A stretch of 64,000 nucleotides of DNA from Sphingomonas swuensis (GTDB lineage: Bacteria > Pseudomonadota > Alphaproteobacteria > Sphingomonadales > Sphingomonadaceae): contig NZ_BAABBQ010000001.1 of the NCBI RefSeq assembly GCF_039538045.1, positions 186,001 to 250,000 of the forward strand. Reading direction: 5' to 3'. The translations under genes were made by a program, and so were the position numbers. Of the stretch, positions 56,201 through 64,000 are shown piece by piece. Every line of letters begins with the position of its first letter. The stretch's first letter is position 1. Under the pieces are notes generated by a model. The model made no database searches. It was not told where the DNA came from and worked only from the letters and a program-made list of their open reading frames with translations.

Positions 56201-57095
56201 GGACCGCCACCTCCCGTTCGCCCTCGGCGCTGGCACGGCCGCGATACATGCCGCGGGTCGTATAGCCCCACGCCGCCTCGCCCGACGGCGCGACCGCGAT
56301 CATCCCGCCCTTGCCGCCGAGCGCCAGCACGTCGGCGAGGACATCGTCGACCGCGTCCTGCAGAGATTCGCCGGCAAGCCGCATCCGCGCTCCGACCTCG
56401 TGCGCCGCCGCAGCACGGATGAACAGTTCGCCCGCTCCGGTACAGCTCACCGCGCAGGCGCGGTCGTCGGCATAGGTGCCGCTTCCGATCAGCGGCGAAT
56501 CGCCGATTCGGCCGAAGCGCTTTGCAGTCAGCCCGCCGGTCGAGGTCGCCGCCGCGACATGACCGTCCCGGTCGACCGCGACCGCACCAACCGTTCCATA
56601 TTTGACGTCGAGGTCAAACCCGGCTCCGCTTGCGAGCACCTTGTCGAGCGCCTCGCGCCGGGCCGGGATCTCGAACCAGGAAGGGTCAACCGTCTCGAGC
56701 CCGCGAGTCGCTGCGAACTCCTCCGCCCCATCGTGCGACAGCATCACGTGCGGACTGTGGTCCATGACGGCGCGGGCCGCGCCGATCGGATTGCGGACCG
56801 TGGTGAGCCCGGCGATCGCGCCTGCATGGCGCTCGCGTCCTTCCATGATCGCGGCATCGAGTTCGATCTTTCCCTCGGCGGTGAGGACGCTGCCACGCCC
56901 GGCGTTGAAGGCGGGATCGTCCTCGAGCACTCGGACCGCGGCCTCGACCGCGTCGACCGCCGAGCCACCGCCCTTCAGCACCGCCTCGCCGGCATCGAGC
57001 GCGGCGTTGAGCCCGGCCCGCCCGGCGGCCTCTTCCTCCGTGCTCAACTCCAGCGCACCGGAGCCGCCATGTACTACCAGGGACCAGTTCGTCAT
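56190..57095 (-). CDS. isoaspartyl peptidase / L-asparaginase (Ntn hydrolase)
   Basis: 301 residues of the plant-type asparaginase family. VVHGGSGAL at the N terminus, GRGSVLTAEGKIELDAAIMEG, the autocleavage site before T168 in KYGTVGAVAVD, and DSPLIGSGTYAD. The proenzyme self-cleaves so that Thr becomes the N-terminal nucleophile of the small subunit. It removes isoaspartyl residues from peptides and can use asparagine. No signal peptide, so cytosolic. Divergent from the SPFH operon with 83 bases between starts. Confidence 0.93.
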   Translation of the reverse strand: MTNWSLVVHGGSGALELSTEEEAAGRAGLNAALDAGEAVLKGGGSAVDAVEAAVRVLEDDPAFNAGRGSVLTAEGKIELDAAIMEGRERHAGAIAGLTTVRNPIGAARAVMDHSPHVMLSHDGAEEFAATRGLETVDPSWFEIPARREALDKVLASGAGFDLDVKYGTVGAVAVDRDGHVAAATSTGGLTAKRFGRIGDSPLIGSGTYADDRACAVSCTGAGELFIRAAAAHEVGARMRLAGESLQDAVDDVLADVLALGGKGGMIAVAPSGEAAWGYTTRGMYRGRASAEGEREVAVHAA

Positions 57096-57123
57096 GCCCG
57101 CTCCCTAGCCGCGCACCTCCCCC

Positions 57124-57172
57124 TTGCACAATGTATCGAGAACATATAAAAGTGATATCAGATAAGGGGAGT
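57124..57172 (+). promoter_or_regulatory. putative promoter region of the SPFH operon
   Basis: An unusually AT-rich 50-base stretch: TTGCAC (57124-57129) and TATAAA (57145-57150), spacing 15 (short of the ideal 17), then the perfect palindrome TGATATCA (57153-57160) just downstream, which could be an operator. It is the only AT-rich block between the two divergent genes. The ribosome binding site GGGGAG (57166-57171) lies 7 bases before ATG 57179. Confidence 0.4.
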
Positions 57173-57178
57173 TCGATC

Positions 57179-58087
57179 ATGAGTGACAGGGGACAAAGCA
57201 ATCTCAATGCCAGCGTCGAGCGGCCGGCGCGGACCTTCAGCGGCTATCTGATGCTGCTTCTGCTGCTGGTCGGCATCATCGTCCAGGTCGCCGGGATCGC
57301 CGGGCTGGTCGGAGCGGAGGACGTCGGTCCGCCGCTGGCGGTGGCGGCGGTGATCGTCGCGCCGATCGCGTTGCTCTTCATCCTGTGCGGCTTCTACATG
57401 CTGCAGCCCAACCAGGCCGCAGCCATCACCCTGTTCGGAAGCTATCGCGGGACCGACCGCGCGACGGGCCTGCGCTGGGTCCTTCCGTGGGAGATGCGGC
57501 GCAAGATCTCGGTCCGTTCGAACAACTTCATCTCCGAGCGGATCAAGGTGAACGACCTTCGCGGCAATCCGATCGAGATGGCGGCGCAGGTCGTCTGGCG
57601 GGTCACGGATACCGCGCAGGCGCTGTTCGACGTCGACGATTACAAGGCGTTCGTCGCGGTTCAGGTCGAGGCCGGGATCCGCGCCATCGGCTCGCGCTAT
57701 CCGTACGACGATTTCGAGCACCTCGAAGTGACGCTGCGCGGCAACCACGACCAGGTCGGTGACGAGCTCCGGGCCGAGCTCAATGCCCGGCTGACGGTCG
57801 CCGGCATCCATGTCGACGAATGCGGCTTCACCCACCTCGCTTATGCTCAGGAAATCGCCGGCGCGATGCTTCGCCGTCAGCAGGCGCAGGCGGTTGTCGC
57901 CGCCCGCAAGACGCTGGTCGAGGGTGCGGTCGGCATGGTCGAGATGGCGCTTGCCATGCTCAGCGAGAAGAATGTCGTCGAGCTCGACGACGAGCGCCGC
58001 GCCGCGATGGTGTCGAACCTGATGGTCGTGCTGTGCGGCGAGCGCGACACGCAGCCCGTCGTCAACACCGGCAGCCTGTACCAGTAA
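57179..58087 (+). CDS. SPFH (stomatin/prohibitin-like) domain membrane protein
   Basis: 302 residues: two hydrophobic segments (about 24-43 and 50-74), an SPFH domain at about 80-250 ([47 protein letters not shown]), and a helical tail. It belongs to the prokaryotic group with an N-terminal two-helix anchor and a C-terminal helix-rich tail lacking the stomatin-operon protease motif. Functions of such proteins include membrane domain organisation; unknown here. Next gene is a 65-residue ribbon-helix-helix protein 6 bases on, an arrangement found repeatedly with this SPFH subtype (recollection). Confidence 0.9.
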   Translation: MSDRGQSNLNASVERPARTFSGYLMLLLLLVGIIVQVAGIAGLVGAEDVGPPLAVAAVIVAPIALLFILCGFYMLQPNQAAAITLFGSYRGTDRATGLRWVLPWEMRRKISVRSNNFISERIKVNDLRGNPIEMAAQVVWRVTDTAQALFDVDDYKAFVAVQVEAGIRAIGSRYPYDDFEHLEVTLRGNHDQVGDELRAELNARLTVAGIHVDECGFTHLAYAQEIAGAMLRRQQAQAVVAARKTLVEGAVGMVEMALAMLSEKNVVELDDERRAAMVSNLMVVLCGERDTQPVVNTGSLYQ

Positions 58088-58093
58088 GCGGTC

Positions 58094-58291
58094 ATGGCGG
58101 AGCGCAAGGCCTTTCCCCTGCGAATCGACGCGGAGCTGTGGGCCGCGGTCGAGCGCTGCGCGACGGCCAACATCCGCTCCGCCAATGCCGAAGTCGAATG
58201 CCTGCTTCGCGAGGCGCTCAAGGCGAGGGGGGTCAAGCTTGCGCCCCCGCAGCCGGTCAAGCGCGGACGCCCACCCAAGGAGAGTGAATGA
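58094..58291 (+). CDS. Arc/MetJ-type ribbon-helix-helix protein
   Basis: 65 residues. [18 protein letters not shown] and [14 protein letters not shown] form the beta-helix-helix of the RHH DNA-binding fold as in Arc and antitoxins. The tail [11 protein letters not shown] contains an AT-hook-like GRP. No toxin gene accompanies it. Its stop overlaps the hydrolase start (ATGA). It may autoregulate the operon, for example through the TGATATCA palindrome upstream of the SPFH gene; this is inference. Confidence 0.75.
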   Translation: MAERKAFPLRIDAELWAAVERCATANIRSANAEVECLLREALKARGVKLAPPQPVKRGRPPKESE

Positions 58292-59226
58292 TGCTGAGCC
58301 TGTTGCTTGCCGCCGCAGCGATCGCTGCCGCTCCACCGCGCTCCTCAGAACTTCGCGCCGGCCCGAACGACTCACTGGCTGGAACACTGCTGCTGCCGAG
58401 CGGGAAGAGCCGGGCGGCGATGGTCATCATTCCCGGATCGGGTCCGACCGACCGCGACGGCAACAATCCGGCCGGAATCAAGGCGGCCAGCTATCGCAAG
58501 CTGGCGGAAGCGCTGGCGGAGAAGGGCATCGCCACCGTCCGGATCGACAAGCGCGGCATGTTCGGGAGCGCCGCGGCGGGCAATCCGAACACGGCGACCT
58601 TCGCCGAATATGATTCTGACTTGCGCGCCTGGGTCGACAAGACCCGCAAGGCCTCGGGACAGAAGTGCGTGTGGGTCGCCGGGCACAGCGAGGGCGGGCT
58701 GGTCGCGCTTCGTGCCGCCGATGCGCCAGGGGTCTGCGGCGTGGTCCTGCTCGCCGCGCCGGGCGAAACGCTTGGGCAAACCATTCGCAAGCAACTCCGC
58801 GCCAACCCCGCCAATGCGCCGTTCCTGGCTTCGGCCGAGGCGGCGCTGACCGAGCTCGAAGCCGGGCGGAAGGTGTCGGTCGACGGCATGCATCCGGCGC
58901 TGGCCCAGAGCCTGTTCAACCCCGCGGTCCAGGGCTTCATGATCGAGCTCTTGAGCCAGGACCCGTCCAGGCTCGCGACGGCGGTCCGACGCCCGATGCT
59001 GATCGTCCAGGGTGGGCACGACGTGCAGGTCGGGCTCGCCAATGGCGACGCGCTGAAGAAGGCGGCTCCAAGGGCTTCCTACGTCCTCTTCCCTGCGATG
59101 AGCCATGTCCTCAGCGACGGCCCGGCGGAGCGCGCCGCCAACCTCGCCACCTATGCCGAGGCCGATCGGCCGCTCACCGCCGGCCTCGCCGACCGGGTGG
59201 CCGCCTTCGTGACGGGAGCCAAGTGA
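58288..59226 (+). CDS. secreted alpha/beta hydrolase
   Basis: 312 residues. Signal peptide ([13 protein letters not shown]), [15 protein letters not shown] at the start of the fold, [10 protein letters not shown], nucleophile elbow GHSEGG, and catalytic His in [12 protein letters not shown] with Asp in VQGGHDVQV. This resembles the family annotated as alpha/beta fold hydrolases (S9-like, formerly DUF1749-like), with unknown substrate. It is a member of the SPFH operon, coupled to the RHH gene at the front and the membrane protein at the end (TGATG overlap). Confidence 0.88.
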   Translation: MMLSLLLAAAAIAAAPPRSSELRAGPNDSLAGTLLLPSGKSRAAMVIIPGSGPTDRDGNNPAGIKAASYRKLAEALAEKGIATVRIDKRGMFGSAAAGNPNTATFAEYDSDLRAWVDKTRKASGQKCVWVAGHSEGGLVALRAADAPGVCGVVLLAAPGETLGQTIRKQLRANPANAPFLASAEAALTELEAGRKVSVDGMHPALAQSLFNPAVQGFMIELLSQDPSRLATAVRRPMLIVQGGHDVQVGLANGDALKKAAPRASYVLFPAMSHVLSDGPAERAANLATYAEADRPLTAGLADRVAAFVTGAK

Positions 59227-59525
59227 TGGAAGACCCCTGGTTCACCTATTTCCGCGGGCGCGGCAGGATCCAAATCACGCCGCGCAACGCCAAGGGCTGG
59301 GCGACGCTGGTCGGCTTTGTCGTGCTGGTGAGCGTTCCTGCGATCTTCCTCAGCCCCCTCCTCAACCGGGGCCTGTGGATGCTGGTACCCTTTCTGACGC
59401 TGCTGGCGCTGCTCACCTTCGGCTTCATCCGCTTCGCCATTTCGAAGTCGGAGCGGATCGACCTCGACATGAGCGCCTCCGAGCTGGAGGAGTTCAGGGC
59501 GTGGAAGCGGCGCGGCAAGCGCTAG
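59226..59525 (+). CDS. small membrane protein of the SPFH operon
   Basis: 99 residues, not recognised. Two transmembrane helices, about 27-48 (WATLVGFVVLVSVPAIFL) and 54-72 (LWMLVPFLTLLALLTFGFI), with amphipathic charged C terminus (SELEEFRAWKRRGKR). ATG 59226 overlaps the hydrolase stop (TGATG). Orientation and coupling place it as last gene of the operon. Unknown function. Confidence 0.7.
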   Translation: MEDPWFTYFRGRGRIQITPRNAKGWATLVGFVVLVSVPAIFLSPLLNRGLWMLVPFLTLLALLTFGFIRFAISKSERIDLDMSASELEEFRAWKRRGKR

Positions 59526-59538
59526 GGCGCTTGGGCTT

Positions 59539-60429
59539 CTAGCTGCCGCTGCGCCGCCGCTCCGGAGCCTTGCCGAGGAGCAGCGCGTCGTCGAGCATCC
59601 GGGCCAGCCGGAGACCGCCGGCAAGCACCTGGCGGCGGACCGGCGGGATCAGCGCCTGCAGTTTCTCTTCGGTGAGCACCGGCCGTTCGTCCTTGCCGAG
59701 CTTGCGGCAGGGATCGCCGAGAATGCTGGTGTAGGCGAGGTCGCGGCTGTTCTCCCACGCGTCACGGCTCCAGTCCTCGACCGTGCCTCCGGCGAGCCTT
59801 GCCTTCTCGGCCGGGCTGACACCCGAGAGAAGACCCTTGAGCCCGCCCGGCGGAGACGTCACCGCGCGCTCCGGGATCCAGCCGTCCCAGATGCCATGAA
59901 GGTTGGTGCGGCCGGCGACGACGCCATAGGCGACCGGCACCTGGTTGCCGCCGAGGTCGCCGCGATCGCCGCCGTGCATCGGCTGGGCGAGGTCGCCGAC
60001 GAAGTGGACGAGATAGGCCAGCGCTATCACCCGCTCGCGCTTCGGAAGCTTGGGATCCGCCAGTAGCCGGGCATTGCGCTCGATCTGCGCCGACACGCAG
60101 TTGCCGTCCTTGCACGCTTCCTTGAGGCTGAAGGGCTTGCACACGTTGACGTTCTGATAGTGCCAGCTCGACTGATAGCTGAAGCGATCGCCCAGCGGCT
60201 TGATGCAGTCGGCCCACAGACTCGCCTGCTCGAGCGTTGCGGTCGGGCACTCGGCGGTTTCGAGCAGGCCGCCGTCCCTGAGGATGGCACGCAGCCTCAC
60301 CCGTGTCTCGGGCTTGACCTCGGACCAGGCGATGCTGGCCACCATTTTGTGGGTATATTCCCAATAGGCCGCGGCGGGCGCGGCGACGGTCAGCGCGAGC
60401 AGCGCTGCAAGCATTCGGAGGATCGGCAC
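59539..60429 (-). CDS. S1/P1 nuclease family protein
   Basis: 296 residues with a signal peptide ending AAPAAA. The mature N terminus includes W (YWEYTHKMVA), a zinc ligand in this fold, and further ligands: WHYQNVNV, HFVGDLAQPMHGGDRGD and NLHGIWDGWI. These trinuclear zinc enzymes cleave single-stranded RNA/DNA and have 3'-nucleotidase activity in the periplasm, scavenging phosphate. Cysteine pairs (CKPFSLKEACKDGNC) suggest disulfides. Length fits. Divergent from ispG, convergent with the SPFH operon. Confidence 0.93.
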   Translation of the reverse strand: MPILRMLAALLALTVAAPAAAYWEYTHKMVASIAWSEVKPETRVRLRAILRDGGLLETAECPTATLEQASLWADCIKPLGDRFSYQSSWHYQNVNVCKPFSLKEACKDGNCVSAQIERNARLLADPKLPKRERVIALAYLVHFVGDLAQPMHGGDRGDLGGNQVPVAYGVVAGRTNLHGIWDGWIPERAVTSPPGGLKGLLSGVSPAEKARLAGGTVEDWSRDAWENSRDLAYTSILGDPCRKLGKDERPVLTEEKLQALIPPVRRQVLAGGLRLARMLDDALLLGKAPERRRSGS

Positions 60430-60507
60430 GCGCCGCCCTTAGCGCCCTGAATCAGCGGGCGAAAGCCTGCCTTGGCGCTGTCACGCTCGCAGCCTATATG
60501 GCGGTGC

Positions 60508-61635
60508 ATGTCCGCAATCCGTCCGTGGCGCACGATCGAGCGCCGGAACTGCCGCCAGATCATGGTCGGCAACGTCCCCGTTGGCGGCGATGCGCCGATC
60601 ACCGTCCAGACGATGACCAACACGCCGACCGCCGACGCGCGGGCGACGATCGACCAGATCCGCCGCTGCGAGGAAGCGGGGGCCGACATCATCCGGGTCT
60701 CCTGCCCCGACGTCGAGAGCACCACGGCGCTCCGCGAGATCGTTCGCGCCGCGCAGGTGCCGATCGTCGCCGACATCCACTTCCACTACAAGCGCGCGCT
60801 CGAGGCCGCCGACGCCGGCGCCGCCTGCCTCCGGATCAACCCGGGCAACATCGGGAGCAGCGAGCGGGTGGCCGAAGTCGTGCGCGCGGCCAAGGCCAAC
60901 GGCTGCGCGATCCGGATCGGGGTCAATGCCGGAAGCCTCGAGAAGGATCTCCTCGAGAAATATGGCGAGCCCTGCCCCGAAGCGCTGGTCGAAAGCGCAC
61001 TCGACCATATCCGCCTGCTCGAGGACCACGACTTCCGTGAATATAAGGTCGCGGTGAAGGCCAGCGACGTGTTCCTCGCCGTGGCCGCCTACCAGGACCT
61101 CGCCGCGCAGGTCGACTGCCCTCTCCACCTCGGGATCACCGAGGCGGGCGGGCTGATCGGCGGCACCGTCAAGAGCTCGATCGGGCTCGGCATGCTGCTG
61201 TGGAGCGGGATCGGCGACACGATCCGGGTCTCGCTTTCGGCCGAGCCGGAGGAGGAGGTGCGGGTCGGCTACCACCTGCTCAAGGCACTCGGCATCCGTA
61301 ACCGCGGCGTGCGCGTCGTCTCCTGCCCATCCTGCGCGCGGCAGGGCTTCGACGTCATCCGCACGGTCGAGAAGCTGGAGGAGCGGCTGCAGCACATCCG
61401 CACCCCGCTGTCGCTGTCGGTGCTTGGCTGCGTCGTCAATGGGCCGGGCGAGGCGCGCGAGACCGACATCGGGATCACCGGCGGCGGCAATGGCCGGCAC
61501 ATGGTCTACCTGTCGGGCGTCACCGACCACCATGTGCAGGACGAGAACATGATCGACCACATCGTCCGGCTGGTCGAGGCCAAGGCCGCCGAGATCGAGG
61601 CCGCCACCGTCGACGAGCCGGTCGCGGCCGAGTAA
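60508..61635 (+). CDS. ispG: 4-hydroxy-3-methylbut-2-enyl diphosphate synthase (flavodoxin/ferredoxin)
   Basis: 375 residues. [21 protein letters not shown] at the N terminus, TIM-barrel core with [12 protein letters not shown] and [14 protein letters not shown], and the 4Fe-4S cysteines in [10 protein letters not shown] and [11 protein letters not shown]. It converts MEcPP to HMBPP in the non-mevalonate isoprenoid pathway. The start ATG 60508 (MSAIRPWRT) is preferred to an earlier ATG at 60472. It is divergent from the nuclease gene. Confidence 0.98.
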   Translation: MSAIRPWRTIERRNCRQIMVGNVPVGGDAPITVQTMTNTPTADARATIDQIRRCEEAGADIIRVSCPDVESTTALREIVRAAQVPIVADIHFHYKRALEAADAGAACLRINPGNIGSSERVAEVVRAAKANGCAIRIGVNAGSLEKDLLEKYGEPCPEALVESALDHIRLLEDHDFREYKVAVKASDVFLAVAAYQDLAAQVDCPLHLGITEAGGLIGGTVKSSIGLGMLLWSGIGDTIRVSLSAEPEEEVRVGYHLLKALGIRNRGVRVVSCPSCARQGFDVIRTVEKLEERLQHIRTPLSLSVLGCVVNGPGEARETDIGITGGGNGRHMVYLSGVTDHHVQDENMIDHIVRLVEAKAAEIEAATVDEPVAAE

Positions 61636-61684
61636 GTCTCGCCGCCCGGCTTGCGCCGGGCCGCGCATTCTCTAGGCCGCGTCC

Positions 61685-62587
61685 ATGACCGCGCCGCGTT
61701 CCTCCGCCATCCTTGCCTTCGCGGTGGCGACCCTCGGCATTGCGCTCTTCTCGGGCATGGATGCGGTGATGAAGGGGCTGGTGCTCGCCATCGGCGTCTA
61801 TTCGACCATGCTGTGGCGCAGCTTCGCCGGGGTTGTCATGGCAGGGGCCGGCTATGCTGCCGGCTGGAAGCGCTGGCCCGAGCGGCGTGTCCTTCGCCTC
61901 CATGTCGAGCGTGGGGTGCTGACGAGCTTCATGGGGCTGCTGTTCTTCTGGGGCATCGGTCACGTGCCCCTGGCGCAGGCGATCGCCCTCGCCTTCATCG
62001 CGCCGCTGATCGCGCTTTACCTCGCTGCGGTGCTGCTTGGCGAAGAGGTCGGCAAGCGGACGGTCGGCGCATCGGTCATCGCCTTTGCCGGCGTGATCGT
62101 CATCTTCGTGGGCCAGGCCCGCGCCGACCTTGGCCGCGACGCGCTGCTTGGGAGCCTAGCCATCCTCGCCTCGGCAATACTCTACGCGATCAACATCATC
62201 ATGATGCGGCGGCAGAGCCAGGCGGCCGGCCCTCTGGAAATCGCCTTCTTCCAGAATCTGACGGTGACCGCCGTTCTGCTGACCGGCCTGCCGTTCGTCG
62301 GTACCAGTGCACCGGCGGCAACGCACTGGCCGGCGCTGCTACTTGCCGCGGTGCTGTCCACGGCCTCGCTGCTGCTCCTGTCCTGGGCCTATGCGCGGGC
62401 TGAGGCGAGCTATCTGGCGGCGACGGAATATACCGCGTTCCTGTGGGCTGCCCTCTTCGGGTGGCTGGTATTCGGCGAGCATCTGTCGCCGTTCACGCTT
62501 GCCGGCGCCTCGCTGATCGTCGGCGGCTGCCTCCTTGCCGCGCGCAGCCCGCAGGCGGCCAATCCGCACCTCGAAGCCGCACCCTGA
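61685..62587 (+). CDS. DMT (EamA) family transporter
   Basis: 300 residues with ten transmembrane helices in two EamA repeats: FSGMDAVMKGLVLAIGVYSTMLWRSF, AFIAPLIALYLAAVLLGEEVG, and WAALFGWLVFGEHLSPFTLAGASLIVGG near the C terminus. Substrate unknown; such proteins export amino acids, nucleosides or metabolites. ATG 61685, SD not obvious. An SMR transporter follows 48 bases later. Confidence 0.9.
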   Translation: MTAPRSSAILAFAVATLGIALFSGMDAVMKGLVLAIGVYSTMLWRSFAGVVMAGAGYAAGWKRWPERRVLRLHVERGVLTSFMGLLFFWGIGHVPLAQAIALAFIAPLIALYLAAVLLGEEVGKRTVGASVIAFAGVIVIFVGQARADLGRDALLGSLAILASAILYAINIIMMRRQSQAAGPLEIAFFQNLTVTAVLLTGLPFVGTSAPAATHWPALLLAAVLSTASLLLLSWAYARAEASYLAATEYTAFLWAALFGWLVFGEHLSPFTLAGASLIVGGCLLAARSPQAANPHLEAAP

Positions 62588-62635
62588 TCACCGGCCGGTG
62601 GTGCACTCGCGGGCGTGAGGCACTAGGGAAGGGCG

Positions 62636-62950
62636 ATGGCCTGGTTCCTGCTCATACTCGGCGGCCTGTTCGAGGTCGGCTTCACCACATCGCTGAGGTT
62701 CGTCGACGGCTTCCGCAACCTGCCCTGGACGCTCGCCTTCCTGGTCAGCGTGACGCTGTCGATGGGCCTGCTCGAACGCGCCTCGCGCGACATTCCGATG
62801 GGCACCGCCTACGCCGTGTGGGGCGGAATCGGCGCGATCGGGACGGTGGCGGTCGGCATGCTCTTCTTCGACGAGCCGTCGACCACCATCCGGCTGCTGC
62901 TGATCCTGGTGATCGTCGGCGCGATCGCCGGGCTGAAGCTTACGGCCTGA
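62636..62950 (+). CDS. small multidrug resistance (SMR) transporter, SugE/Gdx-like
   Basis: 104 residues, four transmembrane helices, with the essential Glu in GGLFEVGFT (residue 13) and [16 protein letters not shown] in helix 3. The GG-containing N terminus and tryptophan pattern fit the Gdx/SugE subgroup that exports guanidinium, rather than EmrE; no guanidine riboswitch leader is visible upstream. Overlaps the end of the convergent amidase gene by 11 bases. Confidence 0.9.
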   Translation: MAWFLLILGGLFEVGFTTSLRFVDGFRNLPWTLAFLVSVTLSMGLLERASRDIPMGTAYAVWGGIGAIGTVAVGMLFFDEPSTTIRLLLILVIVGAIAGLKLTA

Positions 62951-64000
62951 CCTGCTGGCGCCCGAGTGCCGGGGCATATTCGGGCGCTTCCTCGATACTC
63001 GGCAGGAAGCGCGGCCGCGGAAGCTCGCCCCGAGCCAGCTCATAGGCATTGCCGAGCGCGAGCAGCCTCGCGTCCGACCAGCGAGGACCAACGAAGCTCA
63101 GTCCCACCGGCAGTCCGCGCAGCAGGCCCATCGGGACGGTCAGGTGCGGATAGCCTGCGACCGCCGCCATCGATCCGACGTTGCCGCCGCCGCTCGACAC
63201 GTCGCGGTTCACGACATCGATCTTCCACGCCGCCTGGTAGGTCGGAAAGACCAGGGCGACCGCCTTGTTCTCGGTCAGCAACCGGTCGAGGTCGGTCGTG
63301 GCGATGCGCAGGCTGTTCGCCCGCGCCTTCCTGTAGGCGGGGTCGTCGACGCCCCTGGTCTTCTCCGCCATCTCGAAGATTTCCTGCCCGAACAGCTGCA
63401 TCTCCGCCGCGGCCTGGGCCTTGTTGAAGGCGATCACCTCGGCCAGCGTTTTCGGGATCGCCGCCGGGCTGCTCGCCAGATAGGCGTTGAGGTCGGTCTT
63501 CAGCTCCGCGACCAGCACCTTGAACTCGTCGTCGCCGAAGTCGCCGGTGGGTTTGAACTCCTTCACTTCGACGACATCCGCCCCCGCACCTTTCAGCGCG
63601 GTGACGGCGGCGTCGAACAGCGCTTCGGTTCCAAAGCCGCCGGCGAAGCGGAGCACGGCGATTCGCTGCCCCTTGAGTGCATCGGGGGAAAGGCCGGCAG
63701 CGAAGTCGGAACGGTGCCCGTCCGCTTGCGCGGTCGCCGGGTCGGCGGGATCGCTTCCCGTGATGACGTTCATCAGCTCGGCCGCCTGCCGCACGGTGCG
63801 GGTCATCGGCCCGGCCGTGTCCTGCGAATGGCTGATCGGCACGATATGCGTGCGGGAGACGAAGCCGAGGGTCGGCTTCAGGCCGACCACCCCGTTGAAG
63901 CTGGCCGGGCAGGCGATCGAGCCGTCGGTCTCGGTCCCGATCGCATAGTCGACATAGCCCGCCGCGACCGCCGCCCCGCTGCCGCTCGAGCTGCCGCAGG
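62940..64000 (-). CDS. amidase signature (AS) family protein, 5' end beyond window
   Basis: C-terminal portion of an amidase, cut by the right edge; the open frame continues through position 64000. At the edge are [14 protein letters not shown], the Gly/Ser-rich amidase signature, and [15 protein letters not shown] with the catalytic Ser; the catalytic Lys should be encoded beyond the edge. Then VVGLKPT and [17 protein letters not shown], typical of this family. The C terminus with [19 protein letters not shown] resembles peptide amidases and allophanate-type hydrolases. About 353 residues are visible of about 500 expected. Confidence 0.92.
   Translation of the reverse strand, partial: CGSSSGSGAAVAAGYVDYAIGTETDGSIACPASFNGVVGLKPTLGFVSRTHIVPISHSQDTAGPMTRTVRQAAELMNVITGSDPADPATAQADGHRSDFAAGLSPDALKGQRIAVLRFAGGFGTEALFDAAVTALKGAGADVVEVKEFKPTGDFGDDEFKVLVAELKTDLNAYLASSPAAIPKTLAEVIAFNKAQAAAEMQLFGQEIFEMAEKTRGVDDPAYRKARANSLRIATTDLDRLLTENKAVALVFPTYQAAWKIDVVNRDVSSGGGNVGSMAAVAGYPHLTVPMGLLRGLPVGLSFVGPRWSDARLLALGNAYELARGELPRPRFLPSIEEAPEYAPALGRQQVRP

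Noticed and set aside
58094..58291. Antitoxin of a toxin-antitoxin pair
   Set aside because: No toxin-like gene lies beside it; neighbours are SPFH and hydrolase genes.
62588..62636. Guanidine riboswitch before the SMR gene
   Set aside because: The gap is only 48 bases and contains none of the conserved guanidine-I, II or III features.

Overview
The window looks like a chromosomal segment from a high-GC alphaproteobacterium, most likely of the order Sphingomonadales. The support is the GC-rich coding sequence, the TonB-dependent receptor with a short VVVTA-type N-terminal motif, the TIGR02186/TauE pair, the order rnd-lptC-lptA-lptB-rpoN, a DivK response regulator next to a DUF3572 gene, a UbiqCytC chaperone beside a YceD protein, and Sphingomonas-style dispersed palindromes. 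This placement rests on gene content and order as I recognise them; no search was run. No rRNA, tRNA, integrase, transposase, phage gene or CRISPR array was seen.

Left part (1-23,100): a MipA/OmpV outer-membrane protein; a minus-strand run of an SUV3-like helicase, an S4 RNA-binding protein and ferredoxin fdxA; a divergent LytM peptidase and a beta-barrel protein; a HerA-like ATPase with a membrane/coiled-coil partner; a TIGR02186/TauE pair; a reduced NfrA/NfrB-like envelope pair; a prepilin peptidase with a small secreted protein; rlmN; feoA-feoB behind a Fur-like site; ssb; a yceD/cytochrome bc1 chaperone pair; bamE; and kynA-kynU for tryptophan breakdown facing a TetR regulator.

Middle (23,100-43,700): a TonB receptor, an MFS transporter, a secreted three-repeat tyrosine-rich protein with a FAS1 lipoprotein, and a hybrid histidine kinase. 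Then come dnaN, recF and gyrB, the replication/repair set that often sits together, here pulled apart by inserted genes. Between dnaN and recF lies the most unusual stretch (33,832-35,840). It holds five small membrane or lipoprotein genes in strictly alternating orientation, and every boundary is marked by a copy of the same palindrome (single at divergent, double at convergent boundaries). recF itself carries an 80-bp palindromic element read in frame.

Right part (43,700-64,000): the LPS transport operon rnd-lptC-lptA-lptB followed by rpoN; a glycine-rich double cold-shock-domain protein; a tightly overlapping minus-strand run (GNAT/DUF482, phosphodiesterase, RidA, SDR, HAD, DUF3572) diverging from divK; rpmG; an ATP-dependent DNA ligase; a GNAT and isoaspartyl peptidase pair; an operon of an SPFH protein, a ribbon-helix-helix protein, an alpha/beta hydrolase and a membrane protein; an S1/P1 nuclease; ispG; two small-molecule transporters; and an amidase cut by the right edge.

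Genes are densely packed. Many neighbours overlap by 1-4 bases (ATGA, GTGA, TTGA, TGATG), which suggests translational coupling. Three convergent pairs share their stop codons in a CTAG tetranucleotide. No stretch of more than 300 bases lacks a gene.
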